Assembly (NCBI GenBank): GCA_964533515.1
Contig: CAZHMB010000005.1
Location: 1 to 44,264, forward strand
Source of the DNA: CAZHMB01 sp964533515
GTDB taxonomy: Archaea; Nanobdellota; Nanobdellia; Pacearchaeales; GW2011-AR1
Direction: 5' to 3'
Length of the DNA stretch: 44,264 nucleotides
Part shown: positions 16,187 to 24,884 of the stretch, piece by piece
Numbering within the stretch: the first letter of the stretch is position 1
Layout: each line of letters opens with the position of its first letter
Position numbers and translations under genes: made by a program
The notes under the pieces: model-generated
The model's input: the letters and a program-made list of their open reading frames with translations, nothing else
The model's database searches: none
What the model was told of the DNA's origin: nothing

Positions 16187-17257
16187 ATGATACCAGAAAA
16201 AGTAAAATCAATTTTAAAATCTCATAAATCAGAGATTTCTGAAGACCATCAGAATTGGAAAGCAATTCTGAGGAAACAACATTATGAATTAGTCGGCACC
16301 CCCGGAAATGAACATTCCGCCGTTCAAATCTGCAGATGGACAAAAAAGTCATTGAGAGGAGAAGGTGTTTGTTACAAACAAAAGTTCTACGGAATAAAAT
16401 CTCACAAATGTTGTCAAATGACTCCTGCCGTTTCGTGGTGTGATAACAAATGTTTACATTGCTGGAGAGCAATTGAACACACTTTAGGAAACAAACTAGA
16501 TGAAAAAAAAGTTGATAATCCAAAAAAAATAATCGAAGAATCGATTAAGGCTCAAAGAAAACTTCTTCAAGGTTTCAAAAAAGATCCAAAATCAGAAAAG
16601 AAGCAATTAAGTAAAGCAGATCAAAAATTATGGAAAGAAGCCCAGAACCCGGATCAATTCGCGATTTCACTTTCGGGCGAACCAACAATCTATCCAAAAA
16701 TAGGGGAATTAATCAAAGAGTTAAGAGATCAAAATAAAACTTCTTTCTTAGTTTCAAATGGTTTGCATCCAGAAGTTTTGAAAAATATAGAAAAAAAAGA
16801 TCAACTCCCAACACAACTTTATATTTCGGTGAATTCTTCGAACGAAAAGGCTTATGTGAAATTTCACAGAAGTTGTCAAAAGAATGCTTGGCAAAAGTTA
16901 AATCAATCTTTAAACCTTTTTCCGAAGTTAAACAAAAAAACAAGAACCATTTTCAGAATTAATTTAATCAAAGATTTAAACATGTCTGGGGAAAATATCA
17001 GGGAGTTTTCTCATTTAATTAAGAATTCAAAACCAAAATTTATTGAATTAAAAGGCTTCATGTCTGTCGGTTTTGCAAGGCAAAGATTGGGTTACGATAG
17101 AATGCCATATCACGAAGACATTTTGGACTTCGCAAAACAATTAGAAAGAGAATTAAAAAAGTTAGACTTGAAATATAAAATTCTCGATGAACATTATTTC
17201 TCAAGAGCAGTTGTTCTTGGAGAAAACAAAAAGGATTTGAAGATTAGGAAAGTTTAA
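16187..17257 (+). CDS. taw1: tRNA 4-demethylwyosine synthase (radical SAM, Taw1)
   Basis: 356 aa. Builds the tricyclic 4-demethylwyosine base at position 37 of tRNA-Phe from m1G and pyruvate. The radical-SAM cysteines are C85-x3-C89-x2-C92. A second set, C49, C62 and C75, has the 13/13 spacing known for the extra [4Fe-4S] cluster of Taw1. CYKQKFYGIKSHKCCQMTP is the family signature region, followed by SLSGEPTIYP and VSNGLHPEVL. Length and order match TYW1/Taw1 without the flavodoxin domain of eukaryotes. TATA box ATTTATAA ends 22 nt upstream. Confidence 0.94.
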   Translation: MIPEKVKSILKSHKSEISEDHQNWKAILRKQHYELVGTPGNEHSAVQICRWTKKSLRGEGVCYKQKFYGIKSHKCCQMTPAVSWCDNKCLHCWRAIEHTLGNKLDEKKVDNPKKIIEESIKAQRKLLQGFKKDPKSEKKQLSKADQKLWKEAQNPDQFAISLSGEPTIYPKIGELIKELRDQNKTSFLVSNGLHPEVLKNIEKKDQLPTQLYISVNSSNEKAYVKFHRSCQKNAWQKLNQSLNLFPKLNKKTRTIFRINLIKDLNMSGENIREFSHLIKNSKPKFIELKGFMSVGFARQRLGYDRMPYHEDILDFAKQLERELKKLDLKYKILDEHYFSRAVVLGENKKDLKIRKV

Positions 17258-17281
17258 AAGGGAGAGGGCATTTTATTAAAC

Positions 17282-17500
17282 ATGACAGTGAAATTTATCG
17301 GTGGAAGAACCTTTTTTTTAATTAAGGCCTGGAGCATGTTGATAGTAGGAGTATTATTAATATCGGGCGGATTAATTTCTGCAATTATTTATGGGAAATT
17401 AATGCTCTTTTTGAGTGTGCTAGGAATTATTGCGCTTTTGAACTCTTGGTATTGGTTTAGAAGACACAAAAGCCTTAGCGGCAAAGATATTTCTATTTGA
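17282..17500 (+). CDS. Small two-helix membrane protein
   Basis: 72 aa with hydrophobic helices at about 15-38 and 40-56 and a charged C-terminus (RRHKSLSGKDISI). Its TATA-like TTTAAAAG overlaps the taw1 stop codon and lies about 20 nt before the ATG. No family recognised. Confidence 0.6.
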   Translation: MTVKFIGGRTFFLIKAWSMLIVGVLLISGGLISAIIYGKLMLFLSVLGIIALLNSWYWFRRHKSLSGKDISI

Positions 17501-17533
17501 TAAAAAAGATCTGAAGATAAAAAAGAGTGAGGT

Positions 17534-17998
17534 TTAAGCAGCTCTCCCTTGGTATTTTTGCCTTGCCGTTCTTGCATCAAGATCATTAACAAAACTGGGC
17601 AAGCCCCACCGGTATCCATTTGCCGCACATGAATCTACCAGGCTCCAAAATTCAATTGCCCCAAGATTTCTTTTTCTTTCAAGAGCATTACTAGGTATTA
17701 CATTCAACCTTTCTGTTAACCCCTTAAAATCATAAATCTTTCCAGTTGGAAAGATAATCCTGTCAGGGACATTAAAACCTTCTGACCAGCTTTGGAGAAA
17801 CCCATACCCTCTCGCTTCTAGTTCATCTATTCTAGGAAGAATTTCTTCTGCACTTTTATCTTCCATCCCAGTAGAAATGTTCTCTGAATGTTTCTCTAGT
17901 GAATGAAAATATTTGGCCTTAATCTCCCATGGGGTTTCATTTAGTCTGCCTATTCCAAAAAGATTATCGTAAAAATAAAATGTTAATTGTTTTTTCAT
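17534..17998 (-). CDS. Hypothetical protein, last gene of a five-frame cluster
   Basis: 154 aa, soluble, starts MKKQLTFYFYDNLFGIGRLN. Contains an acidic helical middle (SAEEILPRIDELEARGYGFL) and a C-terminal part rich in Arg and aromatic residues. Its ATG overlaps the preceding stop by 4 nt (17995-17998), so it is coupled to it. Not recognised. It belongs to the 19039-to-17534 operon, whose promoter shares an 18-bp element with the gene at 31903. Confidence 0.6.
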   Translation of the reverse strand: MKKQLTFYFYDNLFGIGRLNETPWEIKAKYFHSLEKHSENISTGMEDKSAEEILPRIDELEARGYGFLQSWSEGFNVPDRIIFPTGKIYDFKGLTERLNVIPSNALERKRNLGAIEFWSLVDSCAANGYRWGLPSFVNDLDARTARQKYQGRAA

Positions 17999-18333
17999 CT
18001 TTCTATTAATTCTAAATATTTCTCCCGTATAAGACTTGCATAGGTAATAGCGTTTGCCAATTCTCCATTTGGAGTTCTATCCCCTTCATAATCACAATTA
18101 GCCAAACTTTCTTCTATTTGAAATCCTGCTTCAGTTGTATCCAACACCAACACATTACCCGAAGGCATGAGAATGGGAATCTCTTGTGCATTTCCTTTCT
18201 TCAAAATAACTCCCAGTCCAAAAGTGTCTTCTCCGAGATGTATAAGCTTCTTAAATGGTTTTTCAAATTGGTCTGCGACAGTTTTAGCCAATCCTCTTTC
18301 TTCATCAGTTGCTTTTCTTATAGTGCTTGTCAT
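17995..18333 (-). CDS. Hypothetical protein (112 aa)
   Basis: Starts MTSTIRKATDEERGLAKTVA. ATG 18333 is chosen because a GAGG ribosome binding site lies 7-8 nt upstream; an in-frame TTG 6 nt earlier is the alternative. Alternating alpha and beta segments (FGLGVILKKGNAQEIPILMP, GNVLVLDTTEAGF) suggest a small globular alpha/beta fold. Not recognised. It sits 9 nt downstream of the CARF-like gene and overlaps the next gene by 4 nt. Confidence 0.6.
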   Translation of the reverse strand: MTSTIRKATDEERGLAKTVADQFEKPFKKLIHLGEDTFGLGVILKKGNAQEIPILMPSGNVLVLDTTEAGFQIEESLANCDYEGDRTPNGELANAITYASLIREKYLELIER

Positions 18334-18342
18334 CTTCAAACC

Positions 18343-18693
18343 TCACAAATCTATCACGCCCTCTTTAGTCAAGGCCGCAAACCGGATTCCAACGGGCAGA
18401 TTAATCAAAGCAGAAATCAAAGCCATATGCTCTTTGCCGTCACCACTTGCTATAGATAAGGCGACTTCAGTACCTGAAAATTTCCCCGCAAGTTTCTTCA
18501 AAAGATCTTCCTTCAGGTCTTTAAGTTTTTGATTAAGATCAACATTAATAAATTCAAAGGGTTTATCAGAAGTAAACTGTCCAGCAAAATCGCTCCCAAT
18601 TAAAAAAACTTTGTCCCACTCCCCATGCGTCAAAAGTCCAGACACCTGCGCCCATGTTCCTTTACCAGAAGATAATAAAGCTACTAGTTCCAT
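18343..18693 (-). CDS. Small Rossmann-like protein with CARF-like signature
   Basis: 116 aa. The N-terminus MELVALLSSGKGTWAQVSGL is a beta strand and Gly/Ser-rich turn, followed by WDKVFLIGSDFAG. The C-terminal part SGDGKEHMALISALINLPVG has the Gly-Lys-x-Met-Ala pattern that CARF domains show as TGGTKxMA. It is therefore possibly a stand-alone CARF-like nucleotide sensor (inference; no structure available). No effector domain is fused and no CRISPR array is visible. It is the second gene of the operon, 1 nt after its upstream neighbour. Confidence 0.55.
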   Translation of the reverse strand: MELVALLSSGKGTWAQVSGLLTHGEWDKVFLIGSDFAGQFTSDKPFEFINVDLNQKLKDLKEDLLKKLAGKFSGTEVALSIASGDGKEHMALISALINLPVGIRFAALTKEGVIDL

Positions 18694-18694
18694 T

Positions 18695-19039
18695 TTATAA
18701 TCCTTTCCTCCTTAGAGCTTCCTCAACAATCTGTTGCTCTTCAGGATCTTCTATTGAATCAACTTCTTCAGCTTCCCGATAACCATCAAATAAAAACCAC
18801 CCCGTGCTAATAAAACCATTCCCAGTTAATTTCAACCTAAGTTTACCGGAATGTTCTGGTTCAAGGGTTCTGCTATATACAACATGTTTCCTCCCATCTT
18901 TCCCATCATAAAGTCCTTCAAAATGTCCGTCAAGCATACTAGAACGATCACAAAATCTCGCTACATCGCCCGCTTGCAAATTATCAAGCGTCTCTCCCTT
19001 TTTCCATTCTCTTACTTGCTTTTCTACTGTTGTTTGCAT
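18695..19039 (-). CDS. Hypothetical protein, first gene of the operon
   Basis: 114 aa beginning MQTTVEKQVREWKKGETLDN. ATG 19039 is preferred over an upstream TTG because the conserved 18-bp promoter element then lies exactly 20 nt away, as at 31903. The middle (LQAGDVARFCDRSS, KLRLKLTGNGFISTGWFLFDG) looks like a small beta barrel and the C-terminus is acidic and helical. Family unknown. Confidence 0.6.
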   Translation of the reverse strand: MQTTVEKQVREWKKGETLDNLQAGDVARFCDRSSMLDGHFEGLYDGKDGRKHVVYSRTLEPEHSGKLRLKLTGNGFISTGWFLFDGYREAEEVDSIEDPEEQQIVEEALRRKGL

Positions 19040-19059
19040 ATTAGATTTAGTTTCCAACC

Positions 19060-19077
19060 CTTTAAAAGAATTTATAT
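19060..19077 (-). promoter_or_regulatory. 18-bp promoter element, copy 1
   Basis: Minus-strand sequence ATATAAATTCTTTTAAAG, 20 nt upstream of ATG 19039. The same 18 bases occur at 31924-31941, also 20 nt upstream of an ATG. TTTTAAA is the likely TATA box; the preceding ATATAAATTC is longer than a general promoter match would need. Confidence 0.65.
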
Positions 19078-19089
19078 TCTAAAGAACAA

Positions 19090-19950
19090 CTATTTCCTAA
19101 ACAAAATATCATTTATTTCGTCTTCGGTAAGATTTTCAGGATTCTTTTTCAATTTCTCAACACCGACAATCCTTTTCTCCAATTCTTCGTCAACTTTTTC
19201 TTTAAGCATCTTTTCTTCCTCTACCTCTGGGACTTCTTCATTTCCTATTCCAAACCTTTTTCTAAAACCAGAGATCAAAGGACTTTTTCCAGTACTCTCA
19301 GAAACTTCTTCTGGCTCTTGGAGGCTAAACTCTTCATGAACATCTTTTTTATCATGAAATTTTCTCAAATCAGCAATAGTAACTCTGCTGTTATCTTGTA
19401 TTTGCTCTTGACGCTTTCCCATCGATTCCCATTTTTGTTGGGAAGGTTCTTCACCGGGGACTTTTATTATTTTTATCTCAAGATATTCCTCTAATTTATT
19501 TAATAGTTTAGAACTATCGTCCGGCAGCTTTCCTTGCTCAACAAGTTTTATAGTCTCCTCAGATTCTCCTATCTCTTTTCCAAGTTGTTCATGTGTAAGT
19601 TTCCTGTTTCTTCTGGCCTTCATAACATCCCAATGGAAATTCCTAATAACTTCTTTCCCAAACTTCGGAGATCGAGAATAATCTTTTCCAATTTTATTCT
19701 CAACAAGGTCCCTCATACTCAAGTGGTCCTTCTTAACTGGAAGGGGGGCACCTTTAAAATCAGAAATCCTCTGCTTCATAGATGGTTTTTTGTCGGCTTC
19801 TTCGATTTGCTCTTCAGTAGCTTTTTTAATAAGCGGAAGATTTTCATTATCTAAACAACGAGGGCAGATTTTTTGAATACCCTCAGAAGTTATAGCATCA
19901 TATAAATTAGCGACTTCACTCGAAACCCCGCATTTGTTGCAATATTCCAT
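19090..19950 (-). CDS. Zinc-ribbon and XRE-type HTH protein
   Basis: 286 aa. An N-terminal zinc ribbon (C4-x2-C7 and C29-x2-C32) is followed by a linker and an XRE helix-turn-helix at about 107-160 (KLTHEQLGKEIGESEETIKL). The order resembles archaeal multiprotein bridging factor 1, but the protein is nearly twice the usual aMBF1 length. It has an acidic C-terminal region and ends in a short helical EDEINDILFRK. It may be a transcription factor or an MBF1-related ribosome/transcription adaptor. It lies upstream of the small-protein operon on the same strand but appears separate. Confidence 0.7.
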   Translation of the reverse strand: MEYCNKCGVSSEVANLYDAITSEGIQKICPRCLDNENLPLIKKATEEQIEEADKKPSMKQRISDFKGAPLPVKKDHLSMRDLVENKIGKDYSRSPKFGKEVIRNFHWDVMKARRNRKLTHEQLGKEIGESEETIKLVEQGKLPDDSSKLLNKLEEYLEIKIIKVPGEEPSQQKWESMGKRQEQIQDNSRVTIADLRKFHDKKDVHEEFSLQEPEEVSESTGKSPLISGFRKRFGIGNEEVPEVEEEKMLKEKVDEELEKRIVGVEKLKKNPENLTEDEINDILFRK

Positions 19951-20020
19951 GAAAAACTAACTCAACCAGTCTTTTTTAAGATTATTGTGATGCAGAATAT
20001 AGGATTAATATGGGCGGCTT

Positions 20021-21928
20021 TCACTTTTCTGTCCTATTTAAGACCAACATGAGAAAGATTCCTGCAAGCGAAATAAAAATTCCCAATACTTCTGAAAGAG
20101 TGTTAGATTGATATATCAAAAGAACCTCTACATCTCTTGGAGGATTTAAGACCATAAACCCCTCAGACGTTTTATCGATCTTCAATCTTTTGCCACTTTC
20201 GGAATCTTTTGCCTTCCAAGAATTGTGGAAAGATTCTTTGAATAGCAAACTTTCTTCTCCAGAAAAAGGATAGTTAACTGAGATTTCATCTGGGTGCGAT
20301 CTTTCAACATTAAACTTGTCCAGAGTCTCATAAGAACCATTTTCTAAAACAACAGAGATTATTGGTTTGGCATATTTGTATTCGTAAATTTTAAAAGGAT
20401 AATCTGAAAAATTTTCTTCGATAATCAAATCAAAAGAGCCCTTTTGGTTAAATTTATTGTCAAACTTCAAGTCTTGCCCCCCAACCTCGAGATATTTTAT
20501 TGCATACGAATCCAGGAAGTAAAGTGTTTTATTTATATCGTGGGAACCCCAGACAGTTTCTTTAAAGGCGTTCATTTTTTGTGGATAAAGTATTCCTTGG
20601 TCGAAATATCCCCACGTTTGGCTTTGCCAGGGAAATTTGTAGTTCAAAGTTTCAGAAAAAATGTACCTTGAGGTTCCAAAACGATAGTTTGAAAAGTTAT
20701 TTCCAAGAGGAAATTCTTCCGAACCGTAAACCCCTTCAACCATGCCCCACCGGTCTTCAAGCGAGTTATAACTATATTTCTCGTAATTTTCATTTATGGT
20801 TTTATAGTTAATGAATAACGCAATTAGGAGGATGAAGACCAACAAGAAGATTACCTTCTTATTATTTCCAAACTTTTTGCCAAAGACAGTCCCAGAGAAA
20901 ACGCACGCCAATATTGAAAACGGCACAATAAACCTTATGGCTCCAACGCCTGTAGGATAAAATTTTCCAAGAATCCCTTCCAACAAAAGGAACAATAAAA
21001 TTGAACTGGTTAAAAGGAAGATCACCTTCTCATCTTTTTCTTTAATAAATTTTTTCAAGAATAGTAGGGAGGCGATAAATAATCCAAATAAAATTCCAAT
21101 TTCCCCTGCGGCTTTGCCCCAGATTATATAATTGCCGAATCCAAGAAGATGTTTAAATGCAGGAATATAGCCAATACCGTCCCCAATAAAACTTCCAGAT
21201 TTAGAAAGAAAAGGCAAGAACCAAAAAGAAGCTATTAGAAGGGGGATGGCTAAAAAAATAAAACCCTCTATTACTAATTTTTTAAGAATTTTCTCCTTTC
21301 TATTAAAATAACAATGAAAAAGGATTCTCAACCCAACAAGTAAGAATAAAACTAAGGCGATAAATATGTGTGTTAGATATGCAAGAACAAAAAACAGGCA
21401 ATAGAAAAAGAAATTGCGCTTTTTGTTTTCTAAAGATTTTTCAAGAAAGAGTAAAGTAAACGGGATTGTGAATATTGCAAAAACATACGGGTGATTTCCA
21501 ACAGATACATAATAGTAAGATGTGCATAAAACAGACAAGAAGAATAAACCGAAGATAAGCGAGAAGGTTTTATTTTTAGTATAATGTTTTATCAAGAAGA
21601 AGATTCCAATAGCCGCGAGAACAATACTCAGAAAGCTCAAGAAATTTGCACCGAATATAATGTTCTCAAAAAAATATCCCGCATAATAATATAGTGGAGA
21701 ATAATACTCTAAAAAAGGCGCTCCATTATACCAAGCCATATCCCATTGTGTGCTAAGGCCGAATTCTTTTAAATAAGAAATTTTGCTCACATGACCCAAG
21801 GCATCCAACCCGAGGGGTTTGTTTGAGAATAATGGTTTGGAATATAGGACTAAGGAGATCACAACTATCAAAAGGATTCCGAGGAGTGTAAAAATTAATT
21901 TTTTATGATCTTTTTTGAAAATGTCCAT
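20021..21928 (-). CDS. Polytopic GT-C-like membrane protein
   Basis: 635 aa with about 11-13 membrane helices in the first 400 residues and near the C-terminus, and a soluble beta-rich region at about 400-600. The first outside loop LGLDALGHVSKISYL has acidic/His residues where lipid-linked-sugar GT-C transferases keep catalytic Asp. Proteins of this shape are often labelled PTPS-related membrane proteins. It probably transfers a sugar from a dolichyl phosphate (inference from fold and neighbours). Its start overlaps the DPM/GtrA gene end by 34 nt, so the two are coupled. Confidence 0.65.
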   Translation of the reverse strand: MDIFKKDHKKLIFTLLGILLIVVISLVLYSKPLFSNKPLGLDALGHVSKISYLKEFGLSTQWDMAWYNGAPFLEYYSPLYYYAGYFFENIIFGANFLSFLSIVLAAIGIFFLIKHYTKNKTFSLIFGLFFLSVLCTSYYYVSVGNHPYVFAIFTIPFTLLFLEKSLENKKRNFFFYCLFFVLAYLTHIFIALVLFLLVGLRILFHCYFNRKEKILKKLVIEGFIFLAIPLLIASFWFLPFLSKSGSFIGDGIGYIPAFKHLLGFGNYIIWGKAAGEIGILFGLFIASLLFLKKFIKEKDEKVIFLLTSSILLFLLLEGILGKFYPTGVGAIRFIVPFSILACVFSGTVFGKKFGNNKKVIFLLVFILLIALFINYKTINENYEKYSYNSLEDRWGMVEGVYGSEEFPLGNNFSNYRFGTSRYIFSETLNYKFPWQSQTWGYFDQGILYPQKMNAFKETVWGSHDINKTLYFLDSYAIKYLEVGGQDLKFDNKFNQKGSFDLIIEENFSDYPFKIYEYKYAKPIISVVLENGSYETLDKFNVERSHPDEISVNYPFSGEESLLFKESFHNSWKAKDSESGKRLKIDKTSEGFMVLNPPRDVEVLLIYQSNTLSEVLGIFISLAGIFLMLVLNRTEK

Positions 21929-22989
21929 TTCTTATTACCAACAAAATTTATTATGAGTGCAATTGCGATTGCTAAAGCTTGGGAGACAATATAGTGTATT
22001 CCCAAAAATTCTGTGAAGAGATATAGGAAGAGGAGATTAATTACAAGCGCAGATATACTAACAATTCCGAATTGCAGATATTTTTCCCCAACGTTTATTT
22101 GAAGACTCTCTTTAAATGTCCAGACTTTATTTAAGATAAAATTAAAGCTCATGGCTATGAAGAAAGAGATTGTCGCAGATAAAAGATAGTACATCCCGGC
22201 ATTTTCAGTCAACAGGTAGAGGGCCACCAGGTTAATTATAGTCCCAATTCCACCGACTACCGCAAATTTAAAAAATTCTTTTATAACCGATTCTTTGTAA
22301 GATAAATATCCCACAAGGTTCTGCAGATAATAAAAAATTTCCTTTAGATTTGCTTTGCTCTTACCTTTCGTACGGTTGACGAAAGTTATAGGAACTTCTT
22401 CCACTGTTTTGTAATCTGCTTTGATAAGAACTTCAAGAAGAATCTTAAAACCTTTAGGGTTTATCTTTTTATTTTTTATACATTCACTTTTTATCATAAA
22501 AAACCCCGACATGGGATCTTTTACTTTTGTGTACACTCTAGCTGCAAGAGTTGCTAACTTTGACATGAGCTTTCTTTTTATATCCCAGCCAATGATTTTT
22601 CCATGGGGAATATAACGGCTTCCTATAGCAAAGTCTGCCCCCCCTTTTTTTATTTTCCAAAAGAGCTCTTTTATTTTTTCTGAAGGGTGGCTCAAATCAG
22701 CATCCATTACTCCAAGAATTTCCCCTTTGGCTTCTTTCCAACCGGTTAAGACTGCGGAGGACAAGCCCAATTTTCCTTTTCTATGGACAACCAGGATGTT
22801 ACTTTGTTCTTTTTTTAGAGAATCCAATATTTTTCCTGTTCCATCTGGGGAATGGTCATCAACAAAGATTAGCTCTCCTCGGATATCATTCGCTTTTAAT
22901 TCTTTCTGAATTTTCTGGACAAGAATTTGAACGTTCTCTTTTTCATTATAAGTAGGAATAACAAGACTTAGTTCCGGCTTTCCAGGCAT
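21895..22989 (-). CDS. Dolichyl-phosphate mannosyltransferase-like GT2 fused to GtrA
   Basis: 364 aa. Residues about 5-230 form a GT2 domain of the DPM1 type: LSLVIPTYNEKENV, LIFVDDHSPDGTG, VMDADLSHP (metal-binding DAD) and GSRYIPHG. Residues about 238-358 form a GtrA-like four-helix membrane domain (FKFAVVGGIGTIINLVALYL... FNFILNKVWTF). It should transfer a sugar from a nucleotide donor to dolichyl/polyprenyl phosphate and help present it across the membrane. It feeds the GT-C-like protein encoded directly downstream. Confidence 0.9.
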   Translation of the reverse strand: MPGKPELSLVIPTYNEKENVQILVQKIQKELKANDIRGELIFVDDHSPDGTGKILDSLKKEQSNILVVHRKGKLGLSSAVLTGWKEAKGEILGVMDADLSHPSEKIKELFWKIKKGGADFAIGSRYIPHGKIIGWDIKRKLMSKLATLAARVYTKVKDPMSGFFMIKSECIKNKKINPKGFKILLEVLIKADYKTVEEVPITFVNRTKGKSKANLKEIFYYLQNLVGYLSYKESVIKEFFKFAVVGGIGTIINLVALYLLTENAGMYYLLSATISFFIAMSFNFILNKVWTFKESLQINVGEKYLQFGIVSISALVINLLFLYLFTEFLGIHYIVSQALAIAIALIINFVGNKKWTFSKKIIKN

Positions 22990-22990
22990 T

Positions 22991-23650
22991 TTAAGTAAGA
23001 TATTCCTTTAATTCATCCACTGTTGCAACCCCCCCTTCCACAAGAACGCCATTTATTACAACTGCAGGATATTCTTCAATTTCAAATTGAGAAACAAGAT
23101 AATCTAATGAAGCGAGTTCTATATCAGCAGCCAAAGGGATTAAAACAATCCGATTTCCAACATCCTGTTTTAGATCTCCAAGAACTTTAGACCAAACTTG
23201 TTGCGTTGCTTTTTTTGCAAGATCCTCAGTTTCATACTCATAAAGATAGACCACGATATTATAATCTTCTGAAGGACAATTTTCCTGGATCTTCATTGAA
23301 TTCATCCATAAAAACGTTCTCAGCAAATCATATTTCTTGTGAACCAATTTCAAATCTTCGCTTAGCAATTCTCTTGCCTCATATTTTCCCAACAATTTTG
23401 CTTCTTCATAAATCTTATCTGCGAAGAATAAATTAGAAGAGACTAATTTTTCGCAATCAACCTTTTCAAGATCTGCTAAACTACTAAACGCTAAGCCATC
23501 TGTCATAAAAATTTCTGATGAAGCGTAATAACTTTCAAGTTTATCTATTCTGTTTGATTCAAAAGCAAATCCCATTAAGAAACCAAATACGAAAACAACA
23601 ATCGCTATCAAAAGCGCTTCCCAAAAAACATGTTTTTGACTTTTTAACAT
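22991..23650 (-). CDS. Membrane-anchored thioredoxin-fold-like protein
   Basis: 219 aa. An N-terminal transmembrane helix (about 9-28) anchors it; the rest is outside. The C-terminal third (YPAVVINGVLVEGGVATVDE) has the cis-Pro turn and last strands of a thioredoxin fold. The usual CxxC is not seen where expected (a lone NCPSED precedes the strand), so it is probably not a redox enzyme. The middle is a helical domain. It is separated by 1 nt from each neighbour in the glycosyltransferase operon. Confidence 0.55.
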   Translation of the reverse strand: MLKSQKHVFWEALLIAIVVFVFGFLMGFAFESNRIDKLESYYASSEIFMTDGLAFSSLADLEKVDCEKLVSSNLFFADKIYEEAKLLGKYEARELLSEDLKLVHKKYDLLRTFLWMNSMKIQENCPSEDYNIVVYLYEYETEDLAKKATQQVWSKVLGDLKQDVGNRIVLIPLAADIELASLDYLVSQFEIEEYPAVVINGVLVEGGVATVDELKEYLT

Positions 23651-23651
23651 T

Positions 23652-24884
23652 TTACCAAGATTGTTTTCCTTTTAGATAATTGTATAACGAAGCAATCAAA
23701 ATAGCTGGATAAACCAACAAATATACTAACATATACAACAGTACTTTGATGAAATTCCTCTTTTTAAAATCTTCTTCTTTTGAATAAAAAAGGGCGAGGG
23801 TTGTAAAGCTCAGACTTAACACTAGCAAGGCCACACCAAATAAAAGTAGAACATTCGGATTGAGATTAATATCATTAAAAGAGGCAATGGCCGTTTGCGC
23901 CTCTATTGAAAGCTTTGTGGCCAAGTATCTAACTATAATTGTTCTAACAACCCTATAAACTAAAATAAAAAGGCCAGTGATTCCAAGAATCCATGAAAAA
24001 GTAAAGTAGGGCAGGATAAACTTTCCAAGCATACCACACCTGAAAACACTTTTGAAATATTTTCTTATCGTTTGTAATCCGCCGACATTCCAACGTATTC
24101 TCTGCTTGAACCAATCTTTAAATTTTATGGGGACAATAGTATAAATTTTTGCAGGAATTGACATATGGACCTTATAACCTTTTGAGACAAAATGCCAAGT
24201 TATTTCAATATCTTCAGTCCAGTTTTTTTCATCAAAACCCTTAATCTCGTCAAAGATTTTTTTCCGGTATATGCTTAAAGGACCATTTGTTACATAAATA
24301 GCCTCGACAAAACCCAAAAGTTTTCTTGTGAAAGCAATAACTTTATACTCAACAGCTTGTAAAAAGGCCAATAGAGATTCGTGCTTATTTTTGGCTAAAA
24401 CTCTTGAGGTTACGGCCCCTGTTTTTGCATCATCAAAATAGCCGATCATATGTGACATTGCATCGGGAGACGGATAAGAATCATCATCTGTAAAACCGAT
24501 AAGTTCTGTTTTTATGAACTTAGACCCAAAGTTTTTTGCTCCAGCAGCACAACCGGTATTTTTAGAGGTTTGAACAACTTTTAATATTTTGAATTCTTTT
24601 TCAAGTTTTTTTAGAATATTAAAAGTATTGTCTGATGAAGAATCATCGACAGCAACAACTTGTTTTAATCCGGAATAATCGGACTTGAAAAGATTCCGGA
24701 TAGTGCTTTCAATGTGACCCTCACAATTATAACATGGAACGACCATGCCCAAACTGTAAATTTTTTCCGGTTTCCAAGTCTCTCCAAATCTATTTTTATT
24801 CTGGAAATAAATCAACATAAACAATATCAAAAAATACAATGCTGTAAAAGAATAAAAAAGATATATTGTAGTAAGAAAATCCAT
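23652..24884 (-). CDS. Membrane GT2 glycosyltransferase (processive type)
   Basis: 410 aa. One N-terminal helix, then a GT2 catalytic domain: GMVVPCYNCEGH, VAVDDSSSDNT, FTDDDSYPS (metal-binding DxD), NWTEDIEITW (catalytic TED) and QRIRW (the Q-x-x-R-W motif of processive hyaluronan/cellulose synthase-like enzymes). Three C-terminal membrane helices follow. It may make a polysaccharide or extend a lipid-linked glycan at the membrane. Its ATG overlaps the scpB stop (TGATG). Confidence 0.88.
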   Translation of the reverse strand: MDFLTTIYLFYSFTALYFLILFMLIYFQNKNRFGETWKPEKIYSLGMVVPCYNCEGHIESTIRNLFKSDYSGLKQVVAVDDSSSDNTFNILKKLEKEFKILKVVQTSKNTGCAAGAKNFGSKFIKTELIGFTDDDSYPSPDAMSHMIGYFDDAKTGAVTSRVLAKNKHESLLAFLQAVEYKVIAFTRKLLGFVEAIYVTNGPLSIYRKKIFDEIKGFDEKNWTEDIEITWHFVSKGYKVHMSIPAKIYTIVPIKFKDWFKQRIRWNVGGLQTIRKYFKSVFRCGMLGKFILPYFTFSWILGITGLFILVYRVVRTIIVRYLATKLSIEAQTAIASFNDINLNPNVLLLFGVALLVLSLSFTTLALFYSKEEDFKKRNFIKVLLYMLVYLLVYPAILIASLYNYLKGKQSW

